From: Saprospiraceae bacterium
Lineage (GTDB): Bacteria; Bacteroidota; Bacteroidia; Chitinophagales; Saprospiraceae
Assembly: GCA_016717655.1 (NCBI GenBank)
Contig: JADKFC010000012.1
Coordinates: 1 to 64,000, forward strand
Length of the DNA stretch: 64,000 nucleotides
Reading direction: 5' to 3'
Position numbers and translations under genes: made by a program. A model generated the notes under the pieces. It had not been told where the DNA came from. It did not search any database and saw only the letters and a list, made by a program, of their open reading frames with translations. Shown here piece after piece: positions 9,574-17,780 of this stretch. Each line of letters opens with the position of its first letter. The first letter of the stretch is position 1.

Positions 9574-10158
9574 CTAAGCCCTATTTTGATGTAAAAGTAC
9601 CTCAATAAAAACCAATTTTGAAAAACACTTGTTTTGCTTGATTGGTAATAATTTTCTTTTATTTAATTTTTTATACCTTCATCATTAGGGCTGTGGAGAT
9701 GTGGAAAACACATGGCTGAATGTCTGCCATTATGACAATGTGGGTTACTGCTTTTTTTCTCACGTATAATCTTGAATGTTTCACATGAAAACCAGCTAAT
9801 TAACAATTACATGTTAGTGTGGAGAAAGTGGTGTTTAAAAACCCAACTTTAATAAATTGTGAAATGTATGGGCATAAAAAGTGGTCCAACCAACACATCA
9901 AAAATAGATTTAATATGTAAGTAAATCCAAATTTTTTTTCCCTCTTTTTCCCCACGCCTTCCCCCGCTTTTAGTGTTGAAAAGTATTTTTATAACAGACT
10001 TATTTACTGCGTCTTACAAATCTATAAATATCAATATGTTTATAAATAGCTTAGCCCGGTGGTATCGCATTTTTTCTTAATACAATAACCACCCACAGGC
10101 TCTCATACATTGCTTTAATGGTATAATGGAATTACATTTGCAGGGCCAAATCTCCATC
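9574..10158. other. Long AT-rich intergenic region, candidate replication-origin region
   Basis: About 585 bases without a credible gene, between divergently transcribed ctaA and dtd. It contains a DnaA-box-like TGTGGAAAA (reverse complement TTTTCCACA) at about 9699-9707. Two weaker TGTGGAGA elements lie at about 9692 and 9828. A degenerate parS-like TGTTTCACATGAAAAC sits at 9777-9792 (13 of 16 bases). A pyrimidine-rich tract (about 9933-9968) and AT-rich sequence with short TATAAA steps (about 9980-10050) follow. These fit an origin-like region near the parS pair, but box number and spacing are weak evidence. Promoters for both flanking genes must also lie here. Confidence 0.35.
9777..9792. 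promoter_or_regulatory. Degenerate parS-like palindrome
   Basis: TGTTTCACATGAAAAC matches 13 of 16 positions of the two perfect parS sites at 5.3 kb. The central CG is changed to CA and the right arm end is altered. It could be a weak ParB site or chance. Its place in the origin-like intergenic region is the only supporting context. Confidence 0.35.
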
Positions 10159-10611
10159 ATGCGGGCAGTCATACAAAGGGTTAATCATGCAAAACTGGTC
10201 ATAGAGGATCTTCTATACAGTGAAATCGGCCATGGCTTGTTGGTTTTACTTGGCATTCATGAAACTGACGGGGAAGAAGATGTAAAATGGCTGGTATCTA
10301 AGATAAGCCAGATGCGCATTTTTTCTGATGCTGACGATAAGATGAATTTATCCCTTTTGGATACCGGTGGTTCGATGATGATCGTGAGTCAGTTTACCTT
10401 ACATGCCAGCACCAAAAAGGGAAACCGACCTTCGTTTATTGGCGCCGCACGTCCCGAACAGGCCATACCTTTGTATGAAGATTTTATAGGGCGTTGTCAG
10501 GAATTGTTTCCCGGCAGGATAGCCACAGGCAGTTTTGGAGCAGATATGAAAATTACGCTATTGAACGATGGTCCGGTAACCATAGTGATTGACAGTAAAC
10601 AAAAAGAATAA
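10159..10611 (+). CDS. dtd: D-aminoacyl-tRNA deacylase
   Basis: The start at 10159 gives the canonical N-terminus MRAVIQRVNHAKL; an upstream in-frame ATG at 10126 adds 11 non-conserved residues and is rejected. The 150-residue product has the family's SQFTLHA motif (about residues 77-83) and the C-terminal substrate-site motif DGPVTIVIDS (about 137-146). It hydrolyses D-amino acids (and glycine) mischarged on tRNA, in the cytoplasm. Its stop overlaps the start of the mazG-like gene (TAATG), and that gene overlaps ftcD, giving a tightly coupled three-gene operon. Confidence 0.93.
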   Translation: MRAVIQRVNHAKLVIEDLLYSEIGHGLLVLLGIHETDGEEDVKWLVSKISQMRIFSDADDKMNLSLLDTGGSMMIVSQFTLHASTKKGNRPSFIGAARPEQAIPLYEDFIGRCQELFPGRIATGSFGADMKITLLNDGPVTIVIDSKQKE

Positions 10612-10952
10612 TGACGGTATCAGAACTGCAAAATCAGGTAGATGCATGGATCAAGACCTATGGAGTCAGGTATTTTGGTGAACTGACCAATATGACCATT
10701 CTTACTGAAGAGGTAGGAGAACTCGCGCGCTTGATGGTCCGAATGTATGGAGAGCAATCTTTTAGGGAAGCACCAACAGAATCGGAGCAAAAAGAAATGC
10801 TGGCAGATGAGATGGCAGACGTTTTGTGGGTATTGACCTGTTTGGCCAACCAAACGGGTATTGACCTTACCAAAGCCATAGAGCGCAATCTGGATAAAAA
10901 AACCGCAAGAGACAATCAAAGACATATCCATAACCCTAAACTTCAACCATGA
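10611..10952 (+). CDS. MazG-like nucleotide pyrophosphohydrolase
   Basis: A 113-residue all-alpha NTP pyrophosphatase. The metal-binding pattern is visible as TEEVGELARL (about residues 31-40) followed by DEMADVLW (about 66-73), the EExxE...ExxD arrangement of MazG/iMazG proteins. Known members hydrolyse non-canonical or excess NTPs to NMP and PPi. It overlaps dtd by one base and ftcD by four, so its dose is probably tied to theirs. A role in cleaning nucleotide pools is inferred; the exact substrate is not visible. Confidence 0.85.
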   Translation: MTVSELQNQVDAWIKTYGVRYFGELTNMTILTEEVGELARLMVRMYGEQSFREAPTESEQKEMLADEMADVLWVLTCLANQTGIDLTKAIERNLDKKTARDNQRHIHNPKLQP

Positions 10953-12622
10953 AACCCATTATAGAATGTGTGCCCAATTTTAGTGAGGGCCAAAACAAAG
11001 AAATCATAACTCAGATAACAAGAGTCATTGAAGAAACAGAAGGTGTAAGCCTGCTCAATGTAGATCCGGGAGCTGCCACCAATAGGACGGTGGTTACTTT
11101 TGTAGGTTCGCCTGAAGAGGTAATAGAAGCTGCCTTTAATGCCATAAAAAAGGCGTCAGAACTGATTGACATGTCGCAGCACAAAGGAGAGCACCCGCGC
11201 ATGGGTGCAACCGATGTGTGCCCATTGATACCCATTGCCGGCATCACCATGGAAGAAACGGCAAGGTATGCAGAAAAGCTGGGCGAAAGAGTGGGACGTG
11301 AACTTAATATACCCGTTTATCTTTATGAAGCCGCAGCCAAATCACCGGAAAGAAAAAACCTGGCAACCATAAGGGCAGGAGAATACGAAGGGTTTTTCCA
11401 AAAAATAAGCCAGGCAGAATGGAAGCCGGATTATGGCCCTGCCGTGATGAATGTACAAAGTGGTGCTACAGTGATCGGTGCCAGAGATTTTTTGGTGGCC
11501 TACAATGTTAACCTCAATACTACCTCTGAAAGAAAAGCCAATTCGGTAGCCTTTGATGTAAGAGAGGCGGGCCGTGTCAAAAAAAGGGGAGAGACCATTC
11601 TACGCGATGAGCAAGGAGAAGCCCTAAGAGAACCCGGCAAATTAAAAAGTGTAAAAGGCATTGGCTGGTTTATAGAAGAGTATGGGATCGCTCAGGTATC
11701 TATGAACCTGACCAATCTCAACGAAACCACACTACATGAAGCATTTGAAGCTTGTCGTGAAAGCGCAAACGCCAGAGGCCTGAGGGTCACCGGCTCAGAA
11801 CTGGTAGGACTGGTACCAAAAAACGTGATGCTGGATGCAGGCCGGTATTTTTTGAAAAAACAAGGAAGGTCAACCGGCTTGTCGGAAAAGGAATTGATAT
11901 TTATAGCCGTCAAATCCATGGGTCTCGACGAATTGGCACCATTTGATGCCAATGAAAGGGTAATAGAGTATAAAATGTTAGCTGCAACTGAAAATCCATT
12001 GGTGGCAAAGACCCTGGTAGATTTTGCCGACACCACAGCCTCTGAAAGTCCGGCTCCCGGAGGAGGAAGTGTTTCTGCCTATGTGGGCGCACTTGGAGCA
12101 GCACTCGGCACCATGGTAGCCAACCTTTCTGCGGGTAAAAAGGGTTGGGAAAAACAAATTTCCTACTTCTCAGATTGGGCAGAAAAGGGTCAGGCCATAA
12201 AAGACCGCTTGGTTTTTCTGGTCGATGAAGATACGAGGGCCTTTAATGGCATTATCACCGCAGTAAGAATGCCGAAGGGTACAGACGAAGAAAAGGTGGC
12301 GCGCAAAAATGCCATGCGTGAAGCCACCAGGTATGCCATTCACATTCCCCTTGAAGTAATGAAAACCGCCAGCGAGGCATTTGACCTGATCGATGCCATG
12401 GTCAAAAAGGGCAATGTCAATTCGATATCTGATGCGGGAGTAGGGGGCCTCTGCCTAAAAACCGCCATTTATGGTGCCTACCTCAATGTTAAGATCAATT
12501 GCAACGGCTTTGATGATCAAAACTATGTCAATGAAGTGAGCCAAAAGGCAGATGAAATGCTGGCCGAAGCCATTAGAAGAGAAAAGTTGATTGTGAAAGC
12601 GGTTGAAAAATCAATGCAATAA
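10949..12622 (+). CDS. ftcD: Bifunctional glutamate formimidoyltransferase / formimidoyltetrahydrofolate cyclodeaminase
   Basis: At 557 residues this is the fused FTCD form. The N-terminal transferase starts with the canonical ECVPNFSEGQN and carries HKGEHPRMGATDVCP (about residues 80-94). Its second subdomain follows to about residue 300. The cyclodeaminase domain begins near residue 345 with the glycine-rich ESPAPGGGSVSAYVGALGAA. It moves the formimino group of N-formimidoylglutamate, a histidine-breakdown product, to tetrahydrofolate and then releases ammonia to give 5,10-methenyl-THF. No hut genes are present nearby, so the link to histidine degradation is from the family only. The start overlaps mazG (ATGA). 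Confidence 0.94.
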   Translation: MKPIIECVPNFSEGQNKEIITQITRVIEETEGVSLLNVDPGAATNRTVVTFVGSPEEVIEAAFNAIKKASELIDMSQHKGEHPRMGATDVCPLIPIAGITMEETARYAEKLGERVGRELNIPVYLYEAAAKSPERKNLATIRAGEYEGFFQKISQAEWKPDYGPAVMNVQSGATVIGARDFLVAYNVNLNTTSERKANSVAFDVREAGRVKKRGETILRDEQGEALREPGKLKSVKGIGWFIEEYGIAQVSMNLTNLNETTLHEAFEACRESANARGLRVTGSELVGLVPKNVMLDAGRYFLKKQGRSTGLSEKELIFIAVKSMGLDELAPFDANERVIEYKMLAATENPLVAKTLVDFADTTASESPAPGGGSVSAYVGALGAALGTMVANLSAGKKGWEKQISYFSDWAEKGQAIKDRLVFLVDEDTRAFNGIITAVRMPKGTDEEKVARKNAMREATRYAIHIPLEVMKTASEAFDLIDAMVKKGNVNSISDAGVGGLCLKTAIYGAYLNVKINCNGFDDQNYVNEVSQKADEMLAEAIRREKLIVKAVEKSMQ

Positions 12623-12632
12623 TCACGATTAT

Positions 12633-13841
12633 TTAAAAAGAGGGGAGTAGACTTGAAAGATAATTGGTGTTTACCGTGTTTTCCATAACGCCGGCCATAT
12701 AAAGGGTGCGGAGGTATTGAAGGGTTAATTTTTTTTCAAGCTCCAGCCTGCGCGACCATCGCTCTATTTCCCTCTTTTTTCTTTCCACATACAAAGCCCG
12801 TTCTACCGCAGCATTTTTTTCATTGAGCAAAGAAATGCCAGGTTTTTGCTCTACCAGCACCTTACATTGATTGTAAATCAGCAGAAAGCGATGTAGCTCA
12901 TTGGTAAACGCGTTTATTTTTTCTTCCTGCTGCAAAACTCGTTCCTGTTGGATCTTCAGTAAATCCAATCGAAACTCATTGCTTTGCCTTTTTTGGGTGC
13001 CCTTGTAAGGCAGACGCAAGCCCACACCAATAGAGAACTCATCCTGAAACAATAAATTATCTCTTTTGCTATACCGTAGCTGGGCAAAGTCCAGAATTTT
13101 ATGATCGTTGCTTTTTGAGGTCTGCCAACGATAGGAAATGAGTGAGGAATCTGCTTCAAAATCTTTGTCATCCAGGTCACTCATCTTTTTCGGAGAAAGA
13201 TCATTGAGGGTTTTCAGCATAAATTCAGGATGCGGCCAATGTGCCCACGAAAAAACAGCTCCGCCGATTTTCATCTTTGATTTCTGAATTTCTATGGCGT
13301 AATGAAGTTCATTTAATTTTCGGGCACTCTCTGTTTTCTTATTCTCCCAATTGATAACATCGCCCAAATTGTTTTCTTCGTCGGCCAACATATTTTTTAC
13401 AACGAGCAAGACCATTGAATCTGCCAGTAAGGAGTCTGCGAGATAAACGGGAAGATGTTGTTCAAAAAAATACAAATCGCACAAATCTTCATATCGTTGC
13501 AACAACAAGTCACTAGCATATCTCTGCTGGGAACTTTGTATTTTTTGTTGTAGCCAGGTCTTTTCTTTAGCATAAGCAGAGCCGGCGCCCCAGCCATTGA
13601 ACATGACCCGCAGGGCATACTCTTGTCTGCTCAGATTGAATTGATCGGTCTCTGTCCTAACATTGAGTTCATCCACTACGGGCAAACCAAAACGAAGGGC
13701 GCCTACCCCTTGGTCATATTGATCAAAGGATACATATCCTGCATGGTCTTTGTACGATTTTAAGTACTCGCCGGGGTCAAGGGTTTGTGCATAAAAGGGT
13801 AATGATAAGAGGGCTAAAAGAAAGAGGACACAATACTTCAT
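12633..13841 (-). CDS. TolC-like outer-membrane efflux family protein
   Basis: A 402-residue protein with signal peptide MKYCVLFLLALLSLPFYAQ and long helical stretches rich in Q, K, E and R (about residues 80-200 and 290-385). This matches the coiled-coil alpha-barrel build of TolC-family outer-membrane factors. A beta-like segment (SIGVGLRLPYKGTQKRQ) sits near residue 270. Primary-sequence similarity to classical TolC is weak; the assignment rests on architecture and on the HlyD-like adaptor gene six bases upstream. It is the last gene of a three-gene unit (DUF4956 protein, adaptor, this protein). No ABC or RND pump gene is adjacent. Confidence 0.6.
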   Translation of the reverse strand: MKYCVLFLLALLSLPFYAQTLDPGEYLKSYKDHAGYVSFDQYDQGVGALRFGLPVVDELNVRTETDQFNLSRQEYALRVMFNGWGAGSAYAKEKTWLQQKIQSSQQRYASDLLLQRYEDLCDLYFFEQHLPVYLADSLLADSMVLLVVKNMLADEENNLGDVINWENKKTESARKLNELHYAIEIQKSKMKIGGAVFSWAHWPHPEFMLKTLNDLSPKKMSDLDDKDFEADSSLISYRWQTSKSNDHKILDFAQLRYSKRDNLLFQDEFSIGVGLRLPYKGTQKRQSNEFRLDLLKIQQERVLQQEEKINAFTNELHRFLLIYNQCKVLVEQKPGISLLNEKNAAVERALYVERKKREIERWSRRLELEKKLTLQYLRTLYMAGVMENTVNTNYLSSLLPSF

Positions 13842-13847
13842 AGGGCA

Positions 13848-14840
13848 TTATTTGATCAGGGTAAACTTTAATGCCTCTTTCTGCAGAAAGATATTTTGTG
13901 CCCCCAGCCCAATATAGACTTCAAGCCCATAGGTTTTGTACTCCGGAATCTTTCTGAGCCTCTCCGGTATTTCTACAATTCTGTGGCCCAGCCCGGTAAT
14001 AATGCCTTTGGCCGTGTGGGTGGGATGCATCACAGAGACCACTTCAACACTGTCACCAATGTTGACAGAAAGCGACATGCTTTCGTGCACGTAAGCCAGG
14101 GCCTGGGTAGGGCGAATTTCATAAAAAGAAAGCAAGGTTACATGGCCGTCTATGTACTCGGCGGTTCTGCAATTGACATTTCCAACCAAACCATCGAAAG
14201 GAGCTTTAATGGAACCTTTATTTCGATCATAGTGTAAGAACTTAATTTTTTCTTCCAGGCCCAGAGCCTCTTCTTCTTCAGGAGAAGAAAGGGCTAAAGA
14301 TTTTTGGAGAGAGGCAATAAGCTGATCATAGGCTGCTTTGCTGGCTTGAATTTCTGCTTTGATATCAACTATGTTTTTTTCGAGGGGATTGTTCCAATCC
14401 TTCCCGGGCTTATATGTGCTTAAACTTTTTTGATAATCCAGCTTACTTTTTACCTCTGCCAACTCCCTTTCAAGGGCTGCTAATTTTGCTGCCTTTTCTG
14501 TTCTGGCTTTTTCCACGGAGGCCAAAAGTTCACTTTTGTTTACATTCGCTTCTTTGCGTAGTTGGGCAATCTTGTGTCGGGTTTGAACCAGTTCAAGTTC
14601 AGTAGCCTCCAGGTCGAGCTCAATCAAGACCTGGTCCTTGCTGACCTTTTGACCGGGAGAGACAAAAATATTTTTGACCTTAACCGGAACATCTACTGAG
14701 AGCTGGGTTTCTTTGTTTTCTGCATAACCAAAGAAGGTGGTTTGAGGTTGACTGGCGGAGAGGTAAATCTTCCAACAGGCAAAGACCAGAGCAGGTAAAA
14801 TCAACCAATATAAAAAATTGAATCTAGGCACAACGTTCAT
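13848..14840 (-). CDS. HlyD-like periplasmic adaptor (membrane fusion protein)
   Basis: This 330-residue protein has one N-terminal membrane anchor (about residues 10-27). A lipoyl/biotinyl-like half follows (SVDVPVKVKNIFVSPGQKVS, with KDQVLIELD after it). A long coiled-coil hairpin spans about residues 75-190, and the second lipoyl half is SIKAPFDGLVGNV (about 207-219), with a beta-barrel after it. This is the normal plan for the adaptor that bridges an inner-membrane transporter and an outer-membrane channel. It lies between a DUF4956 membrane protein (3 bases upstream) and a TolC-like gene (6 bases downstream). The DUF4956 protein is therefore the only candidate inner-membrane partner here. 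Confidence 0.8.
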   Translation of the reverse strand: MNVVPRFNFLYWLILPALVFACWKIYLSASQPQTTFFGYAENKETQLSVDVPVKVKNIFVSPGQKVSKDQVLIELDLEATELELVQTRHKIAQLRKEANVNKSELLASVEKARTEKAAKLAALERELAEVKSKLDYQKSLSTYKPGKDWNNPLEKNIVDIKAEIQASKAAYDQLIASLQKSLALSSPEEEEALGLEEKIKFLHYDRNKGSIKAPFDGLVGNVNCRTAEYIDGHVTLLSFYEIRPTQALAYVHESMSLSVNIGDSVEVVSVMHPTHTAKGIITGLGHRIVEIPERLRKIPEYKTYGLEVYIGLGAQNIFLQKEALKFTLIK

Positions 14841-14843
14841 ATC

Positions 14844-15539
14844 TTATAAAGTATCAATATCGTTTTCATCATCAAAAACCAATCGTCCGATTTTGAGGCC
14901 ATTCAATTGACGAAGCTCTGCAATCATAGCTATGGCCGTTTGACCATTCTTGAGTTTAAAGCGATATTCAAATTCAAAAAAATCTTTGCCTTCAGGGGAA
15001 ACCGCAAAACGTTTTCTTTTGAGTGAAAAGGCACTGCAGCAGTTCTCCAAAACCGAAGCCACCGGTTGTGAGCCCTCGTTTTCAGCCTCACATTCAAACC
15101 GGAGGGAACCCAGTAGGTTGGATTTTTGACCAAACGGTGAAAAACGAATGATGACAACCACCAGACAAAAAGCCAGGGTGCCAATAACACCATTATAAAA
15201 GCTGTGTACGCCACAGGCAATGCCCACCGCCATGCTGGCAAAGACAAAGGCCACATCTCGGGGGTCGCTTATCCGCGTGCGAAAACGAATGATGGCCAGG
15301 GCTCCGAAAATACCGAAACTCAGGGCCAGACTGTCGCCAATGGACTGCATAATGGTACAGGTAACCAATGACATGAGTAAGAGAGACTGAATAAAGTGAT
15401 CCGGTCTGCTTACCTGACGGGAAGTTTTATCGTAAGTAAGAACAATGAGCAATGACAAGACAAGGGTCATTGCCAGGGCAAAAACGATAATCAGGATAGA
15501 TGTTTGTGGCTGTGACAGCCCTCCGGAAAGTTCCAGCAT
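14844..15539 (-). CDS. DUF4956 family membrane protein
   Basis: A 231-residue protein with about four transmembrane segments in the first 150 residues. It contains the strongly conserved loop FGIFGALAIIRFRTRISDPR typical of DUF4956. The C-terminal 80 residues are soluble and resemble the cytoplasmic tail of these proteins. DUF4956 proteins often accompany VTC-type polyphosphate polymerases and CotH-like proteins, and their function is unsettled. Here neither partner is present; instead the gene heads an operon with an HlyD-like adaptor and a TolC-like protein. A -7-like element is not obvious on this strand in the 143-base divergent intergenic region. Confidence 0.8.
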   Translation of the reverse strand: MLELSGGLSQPQTSILIIVFALAMTLVLSLLIVLTYDKTSRQVSRPDHFIQSLLLMSLVTCTIMQSIGDSLALSFGIFGALAIIRFRTRISDPRDVAFVFASMAVGIACGVHSFYNGVIGTLAFCLVVVIIRFSPFGQKSNLLGSLRFECEAENEGSQPVASVLENCCSAFSLKRKRFAVSPEGKDFFEFEYRFKLKNGQTAIAMIAELRQLNGLKIGRLVFDDENDIDTL

Positions 15540-15669
15540 ACAGATTAAGGGTCGATTAAATTACAAAGAAGAGGCAATTATACCAAAAATGTACTCATTA
15601 GACCAAAAAAACCTTTGAATGTCAGGAAAGATATAGAAAGATAAAAATCCAGGCATGAAAAAATACTTT

Positions 15670-15677
15670 TAGATTTG
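15670..15677 (+). promoter_or_regulatory. Bacteroidota-type -7 element upstream of the 15.7-kb membrane-protein gene
   Basis: TAGATTTG matches the TAnnTTTG -7 consensus and lies six bases before the ATG at 15683. No TTG-type -33 box is seen at the usual 19-21-base spacing. The transcript would be nearly leaderless. Confidence 0.3.
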
Positions 15678-15682
15678 TCTTC

Positions 15683-17245
15683 ATGGAAAATGTAAAAGAC
15701 CACAAGAGCCTTTTTAAAGAGTGGTTGGAAAAACTTCAACAGGAATCGTGGCAGTTGGAATTGCTGATTTCAGGTTTTGCCATTGTTGGAATCTATGCCG
15801 CCCGAACCACCATTAAAAACCTGGAAATATTCCAGGAAATGTACCTTTTTGATGAAACCGGCAGGCTGGCATCAACCTTCATTCTGGTGCTTCAAAAAGG
15901 TTGGTGGATCTTTTTTATCAATCTGATCTTCCATGTCACCCTTCGTGGCTTGTGGATTGGGGCGATTGGCTTGCGTTATGTTTCCGGAGAAATCAACTAT
16001 GACCAGTTCCGATATGCAGACAGGGTGACCCAATACCTAAAAAACAAGGTGGGTAGTTATGATGACTTTATAGAAAACCTGGAAAGGCTGTGCAGTGTCA
16101 TCTTTGCCTATACCTTTTTGTTGTTTTTGCTGTTTTTTTCCATGATGGTATTTTTTATGGAAATAGGTTTTATTGGGGTAGTAGGACAAAAAATCATCGG
16201 CGAAGACCCGGGCTCTATGCAGGCCTTATCCATGATTATTGGTGTTTATTTGATACTGGGCATCGTTGTCTTTATAGATCTTGTGACCCTTGGGGGCTTT
16301 AAAAGGGTCAAGGAAAAACACATCGCCGCGGTCTATTATTACATCTATCGTTTTTACAGTGCAGTTACCTTTTCGTTTTTGTACAGACCCCTGCTTTATA
16401 ATTTTATAGACCACCCCTATACCAAAAAACTCTTTTATCTGTCCATCCCGTACATTGGTTTTATTTTACTGGGGCCCGCAACCTTCAGAAACAATACAAC
16501 CCCCTTTATTCCCAGAGAGCAAAACCTCAAAGAATTTGGATTGATGGTAGACGATTATCATTATGACGACCTCAGAAATACCTGGCTGCAGGAACATCCC
16601 AACGAAGAGCGAAAGATCAACAAAAAAGAAATGCCGGAAATTTCTCTGGAGCAATTTAGGCTAACCCAGACCACGGCATCTTTCTTTATAAGATTGACCG
16701 ATGAATACAATGACTTACTGGAAAAAATAGCAGAAAAAAAACCATTTTATAAAAAGGGCTTACAATTTGGTCAGTTCAATGTCAATCAAGGCCTGTCTAT
16801 TGAAGTTGAATCCCTTCAAAAAGTAAAATCAAAACAAAGAACTCCGCTTATAATGAAAAGGCAGGAGATCAGTAAAAAGTTAAAAGCAGACCCCAAAAAC
16901 GCCGAGCTACTCCGTCAAAAGGACCTTGTCAACCAGGAGCTGGATCGCGTGGATGAAATATGGAACGACTCAATGGATGTTGTAAAAAAGAACACGGCCC
17001 AAAAGTCAATCGATGACTTTTTACAGTTTGTAAAGGTCTCTATCGATGACAAAAGTTTGGAGTTAAACCATCAAAACTGCATGTATTATAAGCACCCGCA
17101 TTTGGGAGAGATGGGCATGAGGTGTTTCTTTTCAACAGATTCGTTGAGCAGGGGGCTGCATCAAATGGAGTTTATACAGAAAGAATTCAAAAAACCCAAA
17201 GAGACGACAGAAAAAAAATTACTTTTACCATTTATAAAGGAATAA
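15683..17245 (+). CDS. Polytopic membrane protein of unknown function
   Basis: I do not recognise a named family. The 520-residue product has about six hydrophobic segments in the first 275 residues (for example around 28-45, 75-100, 130-160, 180-205, 220-245 and 250-270). A hydrophilic C-terminal half of about 240 residues follows, rich in K, E and D and with probable helical coiled-coil character (about 380-440). No catalytic motif stands out. Two bases separate it from the DUF4199 gene downstream, so they form an operon. It is divergent from the DUF4956-adaptor-TolC-like unit with 143 bases between, so a functional link with that unit is possible but unproven. Confidence 0.65.
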   Translation: MENVKDHKSLFKEWLEKLQQESWQLELLISGFAIVGIYAARTTIKNLEIFQEMYLFDETGRLASTFILVLQKGWWIFFINLIFHVTLRGLWIGAIGLRYVSGEINYDQFRYADRVTQYLKNKVGSYDDFIENLERLCSVIFAYTFLLFLLFFSMMVFFMEIGFIGVVGQKIIGEDPGSMQALSMIIGVYLILGIVVFIDLVTLGGFKRVKEKHIAAVYYYIYRFYSAVTFSFLYRPLLYNFIDHPYTKKLFYLSIPYIGFILLGPATFRNNTTPFIPREQNLKEFGLMVDDYHYDDLRNTWLQEHPNEERKINKKEMPEISLEQFRLTQTTASFFIRLTDEYNDLLEKIAEKKPFYKKGLQFGQFNVNQGLSIEVESLQKVKSKQRTPLIMKRQEISKKLKADPKNAELLRQKDLVNQELDRVDEIWNDSMDVVKKNTAQKSIDDFLQFVKVSIDDKSLELNHQNCMYYKHPHLGEMGMRCFFSTDSLSRGLHQMEFIQKEFKKPKETTEKKLLLPFIKE

Positions 17246-17247
17246 CT

Positions 17248-17769
17248 ATGTTGAAAGAAAACTGGATGAAATATGGTGCGATCTATGTACTAGTGGTCAT
17301 GATCATGCACGTAATGTTTTACTATATTGTTGAGTTAAGCCTGACTATTCAGATGGTTTTGGGTTTTGGTTCTATGATTCTCTTTATGGTTTTGGCCACC
17401 TTAAAAGAGCGGTCGCAAAACGGGGGTTATTTAAGTTATGGCGAGTGCTTAAAAACATCTTTTTTGACGGCATTAATGGGGACCTTGGCTTCCATCCTTC
17501 TTTTGATGATCCTATTAATGGTAGACCCGGGACTTAAGGAGAAATTAATGGAAATCCAAACCACCGCATCGAGATCAATGATGGAAACTTTTGGCATGAC
17601 CGAAGATCAAATCGCAGAAGCCATGGAACAGGTGGAAGAACAAGGAGCTGCAGAATTTACCATAGGCAAACAACTGACCAATGGTATAACAACGTCCATT
17701 ATGGTCTTTATTTTGGCTGCCTTTGTTTCGTTGTTCTTAAAAAAGAATGCTCCGGAGGAAAAATTCTAA
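17248..17769 (+). CDS. DUF4199 family membrane protein
   Basis: The start at 17248 (MLKENWMKYG) is chosen; a longer frame from 17122 would run inside the upstream gene in a different frame. The 173-residue protein has two N-terminal transmembrane helices, then the conserved GGYLSYGECLKTSFLTALMG region with a third helix. An acidic amphipathic segment follows (MTEDQIAEAMEQVEEQG, about residues 117-133), and a final membrane helix closes the protein. This is the DUF4199 layout common in Bacteroidota. Function unknown. Co-transcribed with the preceding polytopic protein. Confidence 0.75.
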   Translation: MLKENWMKYGAIYVLVVMIMHVMFYYIVELSLTIQMVLGFGSMILFMVLATLKERSQNGGYLSYGECLKTSFLTALMGTLASILLLMILLMVDPGLKEKLMEIQTTASRSMMETFGMTEDQIAEAMEQVEEQGAAEFTIGKQLTNGITTSIMVFILAAFVSLFLKKNAPEEKF

Positions 17770-17780
17770 ATCCCGTTATA

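Noticed and set aside
17122..17247. Upstream extension of the DUF4199 gene
   Set aside because: It overlaps the preceding gene out of frame; the ATG at 17248 gives the proper membrane-protein start.
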